Assembly (NCBI GenBank): GCA_045047085.1
Contig: JASFYT010000023.1
Span: forward strand, 1-45,084
DNA from: GCA-2401155 sp045047085
GTDB taxonomy: Bacteria; Pseudomonadota; Alphaproteobacteria; Rhizobiales; Rhizobiaceae
Direction of reading: 5' to 3'
DNA: 45,084 nucleotides
Under the pieces are notes generated by a model. That model worked only from the letters and a program-made list of their open reading frames with translations. It searched no databases and was not told the DNA's origin. A program made the translations under genes and the position numbers. This document shows, piece after piece, positions 17,671 to 26,404 of this stretch. Positions within the stretch are counted from its first letter, which is position 1. Every line of letters starts with the position of its first letter.

Positions 17671-18576
17671 CTAGCTGCTGCTTTCCAGCAATTTGCAAAT
17701 GCTATCAAGTTGATCAAGGTTTTTAAATGAAATCCGGATGCTGCCAGCCCCGTTATCTTTATATTTAAGCGATGTTTTGAAACCAAGCGTTTCTTCAAGG
17801 CGCGCTTCAACAGCCATAATATCTGCACTCTTTGGCTTGCGCTCACCCGGACTCTTCTTCACAACCTCTTCAGGGTTCTGGGCAAGTTGCTCTGCCTGCC
17901 GCACGGAAAGACCTTCACGGATAATTTTTTCAGCCAGATATGTTGCACCGGTTGCATTCACCAGCGTACGGGCGTGACCAGCAGAAAGTTCCCCCTCGGC
18001 TACCAGTACCATCACCTCTTCCGGTAATTTCAAAAGCCGAAGTGTGTTGGCCACATGAGACCGACTTAAGCTCAATACCTTGCCTAACTCTGCCTGACTA
18101 TAATCATAGTCATTGATCAATTGCTGATAGCCCATCGCTTCTTCAATCGAGTTTAAATCCGCCCGCTGGACATTTTCAATGATCGCAAGTTCCAGCGCAT
18201 GACGATCATTCACATCACGAATAACAACCGGAATGGCATGAAGCCCGGCACGCTGGGAAGCGCGCCAACGTCGCTCACCAGCGATAATCTCATAGCGAGC
18301 ACCGCCAAGATCTTCGTTCTTTATCGGGCGAACAAGAATGGGTTGAACAACGCCGTGCTCCTTGATGGAGTTACACAAGTCAGCAAGTTCAGCATCGTTG
18401 AAATGGCGACGCGGGTTTTGAGCGCTGGCCCGGATCAGTTCAATCGGCACTTCCTGATCCTGGATGATCGCCTCTTCGCCGGGAGCTTTCCGGGCGCTGG
18501 TCGCAGGCTGATCCATCTCACCAATCAACGCAGCGAGGCCACGACCCAATCTTGATTTTGAACTATCTTCAGCCAT
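17671..18576 (-). CDS. parB: Chromosome partitioning protein ParB
   Basis: A 301-residue ParB, the CTP-hydrolysing clamp that loads at parS sites and spreads to form the partition complex. The N-terminal tail SRLGRGLAALIGE (residues 8-20) is the ParA-contact region. The CTPase core has VQPILVRP and GERRWRASQRAGL (near 100-116); then come the HTH DYSQAELGKVLSLSRSHVANTLRLL and the C-terminal dimer domain. It lies 64 bases after parA, and the matching parS sites are within 5 kb, so this is the chromosomal ParABS system. Confidence 0.96.
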   Translation of the reverse strand: MAEDSSKSRLGRGLAALIGEMDQPATSARKAPGEEAIIQDQEVPIELIRASAQNPRRHFNDAELADLCNSIKEHGVVQPILVRPIKNEDLGGARYEIIAGERRWRASQRAGLHAIPVVIRDVNDRHALELAIIENVQRADLNSIEEAMGYQQLINDYDYSQAELGKVLSLSRSHVANTLRLLKLPEEVMVLVAEGELSAGHARTLVNATGATYLAEKIIREGLSVRQAEQLAQNPEEVVKKSPGERKPKSADIMAVEARLEETLGFKTSLKYKDNGAGSIRISFKNLDQLDSICKLLESSS

Positions 18577-18640
18577 TTAGGAAAAACTCCGTATACAGTA
18601 TTTTTGGAGCGCTGATACGCTCCATATTCTCACTATTTGC

Positions 18641-19447
18641 TTATGCTGCCAGCAATTTTTTTTCACGGCGAATAACCTCTGAAGCCAATTTCAGATAGGC
18701 CTGACTTCCAGCACATGCCAGATCATATAATATCGCGGGCTTGCCGTAGGATGGTGCTTCCGAAATCCGAACATTACGAGGGATAACGGTCTTATAAACC
18801 TTATCTCCCATAAACTTCCTGACATCATCCACAACCTGAATTGCCAGATTGTTACGTCGGTCAAACATAGTTAGGACAATGCCCTGAATCTCAAGATTCG
18901 GGTTAATGGTAGCGCGCACTTCCTCAACCGTTTTCAACAACTGGCTCAAGCCTTCCAGAGCAAAAAATTCTGTCTGCAATGGAACCAGCACTGAATCAGC
19001 TGCAGCCATTGCATTGATCGTCAAAAGATTCAGGGACGGCGGACAATCGATCAGGATATAGTCAATATGCTGCAGCCCATGACCTTTAACACTTGTTGCC
19101 TTTTCGTGGGCCTCCAGTTTTTGACGTAGCTTGAACGCCCGGTCCCGATCGCCCGATACTTCCATTTCCACACCCAATAGATCGAGCGTAGAAGGAGACA
19201 CATATAACCGTGGAACAGAGGTCGGCATAACCGTCTCATCCAGCGTGGCATTGCCGGTGATGAGGTCATAGGTGGAGACTTCCCTGTCTTCACGAGGAAT
19301 GCCAAGCCCTGTGCTGGCATTTCCCTGAGGATCTAGATCGACAATCAGCACTTTGTTGCCAATGGCTGCCAAAGCTGTTGCCAGATTGATCGCTGTTGTT
19401 GTTTTACCAACGCCGCCCTTCTGGTTTGCTACCGTGATAATCCGCAT
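18641..19447 (-). CDS. parA: Chromosome partitioning ATPase ParA (Soj type)
   Basis: A 268-residue ParA/MinD-family ATPase. The deviant Walker A KGGVGKTTT is at residues 10-18 immediately after the start, as in small chromosomal ParA/Soj proteins without an N-terminal HTH. Walker B/A' regions VLIVDLDPQGNAS and YILIDCPPSL are present. It binds DNA non-specifically and pulls ParB-parS complexes. First of the parAB pair, following rsmG in the order mnmE-mnmG-rsmG-parA-parB common in Hyphomicrobiales. Confidence 0.97.
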   Translation of the reverse strand: MRIITVANQKGGVGKTTTAINLATALAAIGNKVLIVDLDPQGNASTGLGIPREDREVSTYDLITGNATLDETVMPTSVPRLYVSPSTLDLLGVEMEVSGDRDRAFKLRQKLEAHEKATSVKGHGLQHIDYILIDCPPSLNLLTINAMAAADSVLVPLQTEFFALEGLSQLLKTVEEVRATINPNLEIQGIVLTMFDRRNNLAIQVVDDVRKFMGDKVYKTVIPRNVRISEAPSYGKPAILYDLACAGSQAYLKLASEVIRREKKLLAA

Positions 19448-19531
19448 TTTTCCCTCGCCTCAATCTGGTTCAATTTCCAGTACTCTGTGCCAAGTTTTAA
19501 AGCCTGATATGACAACTCGCTACCAAATCCG

Positions 19532-20185
19532 CTATTTCGGTTCGATTTTCTCAAGGCTCCGAATTTCCAACAAAACAGAATCCGCTTCTATCTTGCTTGG
19601 ATGTTCTACCAGATCAAATTTCCACAAACCACCGCAATCTGCGACTTCCCTCTGGTAATCCCTACCTTTATGAAAAAGGCCAATAGCCCCTCGCTCAATC
19701 AGTGGCAGAGAATATTCAAATAGCCCGGGAAGCGCTGTTAGAGCTCGGGCAGTGACTATTTCTACAGCTACTAGTTGTTTCGTTTCCGACTCGATGCGCC
19801 CACAATGGACCTTTGCGACGCCATCTGTCTGCCGCCCTACCCCTCTCAGGAAGGCGCACTTCTTTTGATTGCTTTCCACCAGATGCACATTTGCATTCTT
19901 CTTTTCAGCCAGAAGGATTGCCAGAACCATACCAGGAAGACCGCCGCCACTCCCTAAGTCTGCCCATTGACGTGCATCTGGGAACAGAGCAAAGCATTGC
20001 AAACTATCAGCTATATGCCTGCTCCAGATTACATCGAGCGTTGCTGTGGATACCAGATTGGTCTTCTCCTGCCACACCTTCAGGCGATCCACATAAATCG
20101 TCAGACGCTCAATTGTTTCACGTGAAACAGGGTAAATAGATTGTAATAAATCCAATTCACGCTGTGTTGGGGCGCTGTTGCTCAT
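19532..20185 (-). CDS. rsmG: 16S rRNA (guanine527-N7)-methyltransferase
   Basis: A 217-residue SAM-dependent methyltransferase (GidB) modifying G527 of 16S rRNA. The SAM-binding motif WADLGSGGGLPGMVLAILLAE is near residue 70, followed by HLVESNQKKCAFLRGV and VTARALTALPGLFEY. The VSRET segment near residue 20 is encoded by a perfect parS site (20114-20129), so this coding sequence doubles as a partition site. The gene ends 84 bases before the parA start, and its start lies 5 bases after the mnmG stop. Confidence 0.95.
   Translation of the reverse strand: MSNSAPTQRELDLLQSIYPVSRETIERLTIYVDRLKVWQEKTNLVSTATLDVIWSRHIADSLQCFALFPDARQWADLGSGGGLPGMVLAILLAEKKNANVHLVESNQKKCAFLRGVGRQTDGVAKVHCGRIESETKQLVAVEIVTARALTALPGLFEYSLPLIERGAIGLFHKGRDYQREVADCGGLWKFDLVEHPSKIEADSVLLEIRSLEKIEPK
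20114..20129. promoter_or_regulatory. parS site inside rsmG
   Basis: TGTTTCACGTGAAACA, an exact match to the bacterial parS consensus and a perfect 16-bp palindrome. It lies in codons 19-24 of rsmG, about 6.5 kb from the candidate oriC. Confidence 0.95.
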
Positions 20186-20190
20186 CTCTA

Positions 20191-22086
20191 TCAGCGACTG
20201 CGCATATTGGTGTGTGGTGCAGGTTTGCTTTGTTTGGTCTTTTCAAGCTTGCGAATGTGAACAAGCACCAGCAGGATCGCCGCCGGCGTCATTCCTTCTA
20301 TTCGACCTGCCTGACCAAGATTTGCAGGACGGATGGTTTCAAGCTTCTGGCACAGTTCGTTTGAAAGACCAGACAAGGAGCCGTAATCAAAATCATCGGG
20401 AATAATCTTACCTTCGTCCCTTCGGATCGCTTGAATATCGGACTCTTGGCGGGCAAGATATACAGCATACCCAGCCTCTATCTCTATCTGACGGGCAATT
20501 GTAGGATCAAAATTCTGCAGATGTGGCCAAATATCAGTGAGCTTCTTCAAAGATATCTCTGAATAGGACAGCAACTCCCAAGCATTACGTCGAACACCAT
20601 CCTGATTGATGTTCAATCCATGCTTACGCGCCTCATTGGGTGTAAGGGAAACATCCCTACAAGCCTGTTTTGCAGCGTTTAACTCACCAACCTTACGTTT
20701 ATATACAGATTGCCTAGCGCTTCCCACCAAGCCGACCTCTATACCAAGAGGCGTTAGCCGCTGATCAGCATTATCTGCACGCAGGGAAAGTCGATACTCT
20801 GCGCGGGAAGTAAACATTCGGTAGGGCTCAGTTACCCCACGTGTGACCAAATCATCGATCATCACGCCAATGTAGCTCTCTGTACGGCTAAAGGTCACTG
20901 GGGCCTGGTCACCAGCTTTACGAGCAGCATTCAGACCAGCAACCAGCCCTTGCGCTGCTGCTTCCTCATATCCGGTGGTGCCATTGATCTGTCCCGCAAG
21001 ATAAAAACCGTCAATCGTCCGGCTTTCGAGGCTTGGCCGCAATTCCCGCGGGTCCACATGGTCATACTCAATCGCATATCCCGGCTGTAAAATCCTGACA
21101 TTCTCAAGCCCAGCGATGGTTTCAAGGAACCGCTTCTGAATTTCCTCCGGCAAAGACGTAGAGATGCCATTGGGATAAATCGTGTCATCATCAAGCCCTT
21201 CAGGCTCTAGAAATATCTGGTGACCATTTCTTTCACCAAATTTTACGATTTTATCCTCAATAGATGGGCAATAACGGGGACCTGTACCCTCGATTTGTCC
21301 TGAATAGACCGCGGAATATTTCAAATTCTCTTCAATAATCTTGTGCGTATGACTATTGGTGCGGGTAATTGCACAGGTAATTTGGGTGTTTGTAATCTTG
21401 CTCGTCAAATATGAAAAAGGAATTGGATTGTCATCCGCCTTTTGAACATCAAGCCCTGACCAATCAATTGTTTTTCCGTCCAAGCGTGCTGGAGTCCCTG
21501 TTTTTAGCCGTCCCAACGAAAAATTATGAGCAGAAAGGGTTCCAGATATCCCCGTTGAAGGCTCTTCACCCCAGCGCCCAGCTGGTATTTTTTTGTCGCC
21601 AATATGAATAATACCGCGTAAAAATGTTCCTGTAGTCAGCACCACACACCGTGCAGCAATGATAGAACCATCTTTTAGCAGCACACCCTGAATAGTACCA
21701 TCATCAACAACGATATCGGCAACACCTGCCTCGATCACCTCAAGACCCTCAGTCTCTGAAATCTCTGACTGCATGGCATTTCTATAGAGTTTTCTGTCCG
21801 CCTGCGTTCGCGGCCCTTGAACTGCAGGCCCCTTTTTCCGATTCAGCATCCTAAACTGAATCCCAGCTGCATCAGCAATCCGGCCCATCACACCATCCAG
21901 CGCATCCACTTCACGTACCAAATGGCCTTTGCCCAGACCACCTATAGCAGGATTGCAGGACATAACCCCGATTGTATCGCGTTTATGGGTTACCAATGCC
22001 GTGCGCGCGCCAATACGAGCCGCAGCACAAGCCGCTTCGGTACCAGCATGACCACCGCCAATCACAACAACATCATAACTGTTCAT
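20191..22086 (-). CDS. mnmG: tRNA uridine-5-carboxymethylaminomethyl modification enzyme, FAD subunit
   Basis: A 631-residue MnmG (GidA) that, with MnmE, installs cmnm5 on wobble U34 of tRNAs. The FAD-binding VVIGGGHAGTEAACAAAR is near the N-terminus; MSCNPAIGGLGKGHLVREVDALDG and the second GidA signature GLAGQINGTTGYEEAAAQG-like region (YLAGQINGTTGYEEAA) are present. The C-terminal helical domain ends in a basic tail. I chose the ATG at 22086 because MNSYDVVVIGGG matches the family start; ATG at 22098 would add four residues. Encoded next to its partner mnmE across a parS-containing gap. Confidence 0.96.
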   Translation of the reverse strand: MNSYDVVVIGGGHAGTEAACAAARIGARTALVTHKRDTIGVMSCNPAIGGLGKGHLVREVDALDGVMGRIADAAGIQFRMLNRKKGPAVQGPRTQADRKLYRNAMQSEISETEGLEVIEAGVADIVVDDGTIQGVLLKDGSIIAARCVVLTTGTFLRGIIHIGDKKIPAGRWGEEPSTGISGTLSAHNFSLGRLKTGTPARLDGKTIDWSGLDVQKADDNPIPFSYLTSKITNTQITCAITRTNSHTHKIIEENLKYSAVYSGQIEGTGPRYCPSIEDKIVKFGERNGHQIFLEPEGLDDDTIYPNGISTSLPEEIQKRFLETIAGLENVRILQPGYAIEYDHVDPRELRPSLESRTIDGFYLAGQINGTTGYEEAAAQGLVAGLNAARKAGDQAPVTFSRTESYIGVMIDDLVTRGVTEPYRMFTSRAEYRLSLRADNADQRLTPLGIEVGLVGSARQSVYKRKVGELNAAKQACRDVSLTPNEARKHGLNINQDGVRRNAWELLSYSEISLKKLTDIWPHLQNFDPTIARQIEIEAGYAVYLARQESDIQAIRRDEGKIIPDDFDYGSLSGLSNELCQKLETIRPANLGQAGRIEGMTPAAILLVLVHIRKLEKTKQSKPAPHTNMRSR

Positions 22087-22121
22087 CAAATTTCTCATCT
22101 TTTAGTCAAATCAGAGGCAAT

Positions 22122-22137
22122 TGTTTCACGTGAAACA
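22122..22137. promoter_or_regulatory. parS site between mnmE and mnmG
   Basis: A second perfect TGTTTCACGTGAAACA, in the intergenic space just upstream of mnmG and about 4.5 kb from the candidate oriC. Confidence 0.95.
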
Positions 22138-22166
22138 CCCTCTTGAACTCCATAACACATGTAAAA

Positions 22167-22182
22167 AGTTTCACGTGAATCA
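22167..22182. promoter_or_regulatory. Degenerate parS-like site at the mnmE stop codon
   Basis: AGTTTCACGTGAATCA differs from the parS consensus at positions 1 and 14 but keeps the central GTTTCACGTGAA. It is 30 bases centre-to-centre from... the perfect site at 22122 begins 45 bases earlier, and the site overlaps the mnmE stop codon (22180-22182). Probably a weak ParB site. Confidence 0.65.
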
Positions 22183-23490
22183 TTTTCCAACACAAAACTC
22201 GGAAAATATGACATCAAGTAAGTCTTCAACATCCACCCTGCCAACAATGCGTCCAACATGGTCACATGCCTTTCGCAAATACTCGACGCGCAAATCATTG
22301 GGAACAGAAGTGCTATCCACTACTGTATTAAGTTCAGAGCAAGCGTCAACCAGCGCAAGTCTGTGCCGTTCTCTGGAAATCAGACCTTGTTCTGCCGAAG
22401 AGTTTAAAGTTTCAAGGCGGCCAGCAATAGTAGAAATTAACAAATCCATACCATATCCGCTTTTGGTAGAAATGGTCATCAAAGAGGTTTTCAACAAACC
22501 GTCATCGTCCTTTGAGCGAATAGTAATCTGGTTATCTAGAATCGTTTCTGAATCGCCGTTATCTACATTGGCTTCCCAAAGCCAAATGATCATGTCTGCT
22601 TGATCGCCTGCTTCCCTCGCCCTACGAACTCCCTCCCGTTCAACAACATCACCACTTTCACGTATACCGGCTGTATCGCAGACAACAACCAGATAACCAC
22701 CAATATCCAGTTCAACCTCAATCAAATCCCTGGTGGTGCCTGCAATTTCTGTAACAATTGCCACGTCTCGTTTGGAAAGAGCATTCAAAAGGCTGGATTT
22801 GCCAGAATTAGGCAATCCCATCAGCACAATACGAAAACCATCGCGAACAATTTCACCAATACGGTTATCATCAAGGTGAGACGCAATTTCATCGCGCAAA
22901 ACCCTTGCCTTGTCCCAAACATCATCCGCCACACCGCCAGGCACGTCTTCTTCGTCGCTAAAATCAAAATCTGCTTCTACCAATGCCCGCATATGGATAA
23001 GGCGATGACGCCAATCTTCAAGCAATTGGCGTAATTGTCCACGAGACTGGAAATAAGCCTGTTTACGCTGGGCTTCGCTCTGAGCAGCGATCAAATCGGA
23101 CAATCCTTCAAGCTCAGTCAGATCAAGGCGCCCATTTTCAAACGCACGGCGAGAAAATTCGCCCGCCTCAGCCATTCGTAGACCGTCCACCGTACCCAAA
23201 CTGCGCAACACAGCAGCAACAACAGCACGACCACCATGAACTTGCAGCTCTGCACAATCTTCACCAGTAAAACTATCAGGCCCAGGAAACCAAAGGACCA
23301 AGCCTTGATCGAGAACTTCCTTATCTTCAAAGCTCAGAAGCTCACACAGACTGGCTTTTCTCGGGGAGGGTAATTTACCGGCCATCGTTTCGATAACGAA
23401 TCGACAGCGAGGACCTGAAATACGAATCACAGCAATACCACTAGGCAGTTGCCCGCTAGAAAGCGCAAAAATAGTATTCGGATCACTCAT
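22180..23490 (-). CDS. mnmE: tRNA modification GTPase MnmE
   Basis: A 436-residue GTPase partner of MnmG. The N-terminal formyl-THF-binding domain starts TIFALSSGQLPSGIAVIRISGP. The G domain has G1 GLPNSGKSS (near 223), the switch AGTTRD, and G3 DTAGIRES. The G4 position reads RSKDD instead of the usual N/T-K-x-D, a mild deviation. The C-terminus ends FCVGK, matching the essential FCIGK motif with its Cys. It is slightly shorter than E. coli MnmE. It lies downstream of rho on the same strand. Confidence 0.95.
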   Translation of the reverse strand: MSDPNTIFALSSGQLPSGIAVIRISGPRCRFVIETMAGKLPSPRKASLCELLSFEDKEVLDQGLVLWFPGPDSFTGEDCAELQVHGGRAVVAAVLRSLGTVDGLRMAEAGEFSRRAFENGRLDLTELEGLSDLIAAQSEAQRKQAYFQSRGQLRQLLEDWRHRLIHMRALVEADFDFSDEEDVPGGVADDVWDKARVLRDEIASHLDDNRIGEIVRDGFRIVLMGLPNSGKSSLLNALSKRDVAIVTEIAGTTRDLIEVELDIGGYLVVVCDTAGIRESGDVVEREGVRRAREAGDQADMIIWLWEANVDNGDSETILDNQITIRSKDDDGLLKTSLMTISTKSGYGMDLLISTIAGRLETLNSSAEQGLISRERHRLALVDACSELNTVVDSTSVPNDLRVEYLRKACDHVGRIVGRVDVEDLLDVIFSEFCVGK

Positions 23491-23533
23491 AGAAATACCC
23501 GCAGAAAATACACTTCTCCGGAAACCAGAGAAA

Positions 23534-24799
23534 TCAGGTGTTCATCGTATCAAAGAAATCGCTATTGCTCTTGGTTTGCTTGAGCTTGTCGATCAGAAAC
23601 TCAATCGCATCAACCGTACCCATAGAAGACAGAATACGGCGCAGCACAAAGATTTTCTGTAGATCAGACTTCTCGATTAACAGATCTTCCTTACGAGTGC
23701 CCGATTTCATAATATCAATGGACGGATAAACCCGTTTATCAGCAATCTTACGATCAAGCACGATCTCAGAGTTACCTGTACCTTTAAATTCTTCAAAGAT
23801 CACTTCATCCATACGAGACCCGGTATCAATCAAAGCAGTAGCGATAATTGTAAGCGAACCACCTTCTTCAATATTCCTTGCTGCACCAAAGAAACGTTTT
23901 GGCCTCTGTAATGCATTAGCATCAACACCACCGGTCAACACTTTGCCCGATGAAGGAACAACAGTATTGTAGGCACGCCCAAGACGCGTGATAGAATCAA
24001 GTAATACAACGACATCTCGGCCATGTTCAACCAGACGTTTGGCTTTTTCAATTACCATTTCGGCAACTTGCACATGGCGAGAAGCTGGCTCATCAAAGGT
24101 TGAAGCAACAACTTCGCCATTCACCGAACGGCGCATATCCGTCACTTCTTCCGGCCGCTCATCAATAAGTAATACAATCAGATAAGCTTCTGGATGGTTT
24201 GCAGTAATCGAGTGAGCTATATTTTGAAGCAATACCGTCTTACCGGTACGAGGCGGCGCAACAATCAAACCACGCTGCCCTTTACCAATCGGTGCTACCA
24301 GATCAATTACCCTAGAAGATAAATCCTGCTTCGAAGGATCATTTGATTCCATCCGAAATTTCTCATCCGGATAAAGCGGTGTCAGATTATCAAAATGCGC
24401 TTTATGTTTGATTTTCTCAGGGTCATCAAAATTGATCAGATTAACCTTCAAAAGCGCAAAATACCGCTCACCATCCTTGGGGCCGCGAATAGGTCCCTCA
24501 ACCGTATCACCAGTTTTCAGTGAAAACCGCCTGATCTGCGAAGGAGAAATATAAATATCATCCGGACCAGGAAGATAATTAGAACCAGCTGAGCGAAGGA
24601 AACCAAAACCATCCTGCAGGATTTCAACAACTCCTTCGCCGATGATTTCAACATCCTGTTCCGCCAGATTCTTCAATATGACAAACATCAACTCCTGCTT
24701 GCGCATGGTGCTCGCATTTTCAACTTCAACACCTTCAGCAAAGGTGACAAGGTCCGTAGGGCTCTTGGCATTGAGCTCCTGAAGCTTCATAGTTTCCAT
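23534..24799 (-). CDS. rho: Transcription termination factor Rho
   Basis: A 421-residue hexameric RNA helicase. The RNA-binding CSD is around residues 55-120 (GFGFLRSAGSNYLPGPDDIYIS). The ATPase core has GQRGLIVAPPRTGKTVLL (Walker A, near 170-187), the DERPEEVTDMRR segment (near 210), DSITRLGRAYNTV and the R-loop region. The short linker between domains is as in other alphaproteobacteria. I keep the ATG at 24799 because METMKLQELN aligns with rhizobial Rho N-termini; ATG at 24790 is the alternative. A 128-base gap separates it from hemJ. Confidence 0.97.
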   Translation of the reverse strand: METMKLQELNAKSPTDLVTFAEGVEVENASTMRKQELMFVILKNLAEQDVEIIGEGVVEILQDGFGFLRSAGSNYLPGPDDIYISPSQIRRFSLKTGDTVEGPIRGPKDGERYFALLKVNLINFDDPEKIKHKAHFDNLTPLYPDEKFRMESNDPSKQDLSSRVIDLVAPIGKGQRGLIVAPPRTGKTVLLQNIAHSITANHPEAYLIVLLIDERPEEVTDMRRSVNGEVVASTFDEPASRHVQVAEMVIEKAKRLVEHGRDVVVLLDSITRLGRAYNTVVPSSGKVLTGGVDANALQRPKRFFGAARNIEEGGSLTIIATALIDTGSRMDEVIFEEFKGTGNSEIVLDRKIADKRVYPSIDIMKSGTRKEDLLIEKSDLQKIFVLRRILSSMGTVDAIEFLIDKLKQTKSNSDFFDTMNT

Positions 24800-24927
24800 G
24801 AAGATCCACTTTCAAATTTATATTGTGAGAGGGTAATTTTGGCAAAGGACTCGCCGTACCCAGATAAGTTAAGCCACAAATAGGATGAATCTTGTATTTC
24901 TTCAAGAAAAAACTGCGAGAAATTGAC

Positions 24928-25350
24928 TCAAAATGGTTTTACGACCACCAAAACAACAACAAAGATCATTATTACAACCGGTATCTCATTGACCATTCTA
25001 AAGAACTTCGACTTTCTTTTACGTTCATCACCGGCGAATTCCTTCACCCATTTAGAACAGGCTCCGTGATAGCCGCTCAATAGGAAAACCAAAAAGAATT
25101 TGGTAATAAACCAACCCTCCTGCCAGGCTTCGAGCAAGACCATCAACCAAAGCCCAAAAACCCATGTAGCAATCATAGCAGGCGTCATAATCCCTTTTAA
25201 CAGACGACGCTCCATTGTTTTGAAGGTTTCTGATTGCTCAGAACCCACTTCACTATTCGCATGATAAACGCAAAGGCGTGGCAAATAGAACATCGCCGCC
25301 ATCCACGATATCACAGAAATAATGTGACCAACTTTCACCCATTCATACAT
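24928..25350 (-). CDS. hemJ: Protoporphyrinogen IX oxidase, HemJ type
   Basis: A 140-residue membrane protein with four hydrophobic segments and the conserved N-terminal W-x-K-x-x-H-I-I-S-V-I-S-W-M-A and LPRLCVYH segments (His9, Arg25-region, His30) of the HemJ/UPF0093 family. It oxidises protoporphyrinogen IX in the penultimate step of haem synthesis. It starts 13 bases after the hemE stop, so a hemE-hemJ haem operon is likely. The alternative family label CopD-like is superseded by the genomic context. Confidence 0.92.
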   Translation of the reverse strand: MYEWVKVGHIISVISWMAAMFYLPRLCVYHANSEVGSEQSETFKTMERRLLKGIMTPAMIATWVFGLWLMVLLEAWQEGWFITKFFLVFLLSGYHGACSKWVKEFAGDERKRKSKFFRMVNEIPVVIMIFVVVLVVVKPF

Positions 25351-25363
25351 ACTGAACTAATCC

Positions 25364-26404
25364 CTAGCCTCTTACACGCTTTACCAGCCGTTCCACATTC
25401 CCAAGCGGGGCCTGTGGTGTAATTCCATGGCCCAAATTAAAAATATGAGGACCATCGCCAAAAGCTTCCAGAACATCATCAACACCACGATCAAGTGCAT
25501 CACCACCTGCAACTACCCTCATAGGGTCTAGATTTCCCTGAACAGCACCATCCTTTTGTAACATCCGACCAAATTTTCTGGTTATCGTCCAATCAAGGCT
25601 CAGGGCATCAACTCCGGTTTTTTGACGGTAACTTTCATACAATCCGGCTGCACCTTTTGGAAAGCCAATAATTTTTGCATTTGGAATTTCTGCACGAACC
25701 CGATTCACAATTCGTTCAACCGGCCCAACGCACCAGCGTTCAAAATCGGCTTCCCCAAGTACGCCAGCCCAAGAATCAAATATTTGTACCGCGTCAGCTC
25801 CCTTACGCAATTGCGCAATCAAATAATCAGCCGATACATCGCTCAGCAATCTAAGCAATTTATCAAACGCATCTGGATTGGAGAAGGAAAACAAACGAGC
25901 CGGAGCCTGATCCGGTGTACCACGTCCCGCAATCATATAGGTCGCAACGGTCCACGGTGCCCCACAGAAGCCAAGCAAAGTAGTTTCGGTAGGTAATTCC
26001 CCTCTTAGCCCCTCAACAGTCGATAACACAGGGTTTAAATGCTCCAATGCTTTTTCCACATCATAAGCCTCAGCCAAAGAGTAAATCTCCTCAGAAGAGA
26101 TAGGTTCAAGTCTCGGACCCTCTCCTTCAACAAAACGAACCTCACGACCAAGTGCATCAGGAATAACAAGAATATCAGAAAATAAAATAGAAGCATCAAA
26201 ACCAAAACGCCTTATCGGTTGCATACTGACTTCAATTGCAAGTTCCGGATTATAACAAACCTCAAGAAAGCTCCCTGCCTTTTTTCGAACCTTGCGGTAT
26301 TCTGGAAGGTAACGGCCAGCTTGTCTCATAAGCCATATGGGAGGCCTCTCAAATTTCTTGCCTTCAAGAACTTCCAAGACCTTTCGACCATTTGGGTTAT
26401 CCAC
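25364..26404 (-). CDS. hemE: Uroporphyrinogen decarboxylase
   Basis: A 346-residue HemE converting uroporphyrinogen III to coproporphyrinogen III in the cytoplasm. Diagnostic motifs are PPIWLMRQAGRYLPEYR at residues 21-37 (active-site Arg pair), FGFCGAPWT-like segment (here LLGFCGAPWTVATYMI), FDSWAG near 211 and the C-terminal FNLGHGITP. It is transcribed away from the candidate oriC; hemE flanks oriC in Caulobacter and in rhizobia, which is one of the main reasons for placing the origin here. Confidence 0.97.
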   Translation of the reverse strand: MDNPNGRKVLEVLEGKKFERPPIWLMRQAGRYLPEYRKVRKKAGSFLEVCYNPELAIEVSMQPIRRFGFDASILFSDILVIPDALGREVRFVEGEGPRLEPISSEEIYSLAEAYDVEKALEHLNPVLSTVEGLRGELPTETTLLGFCGAPWTVATYMIAGRGTPDQAPARLFSFSNPDAFDKLLRLLSDVSADYLIAQLRKGADAVQIFDSWAGVLGEADFERWCVGPVERIVNRVRAEIPNAKIIGFPKGAAGLYESYRQKTGVDALSLDWTITRKFGRMLQKDGAVQGNLDPMRVVAGGDALDRGVDDVLEAFGDGPHIFNLGHGITPQAPLGNVERLVKRVRG

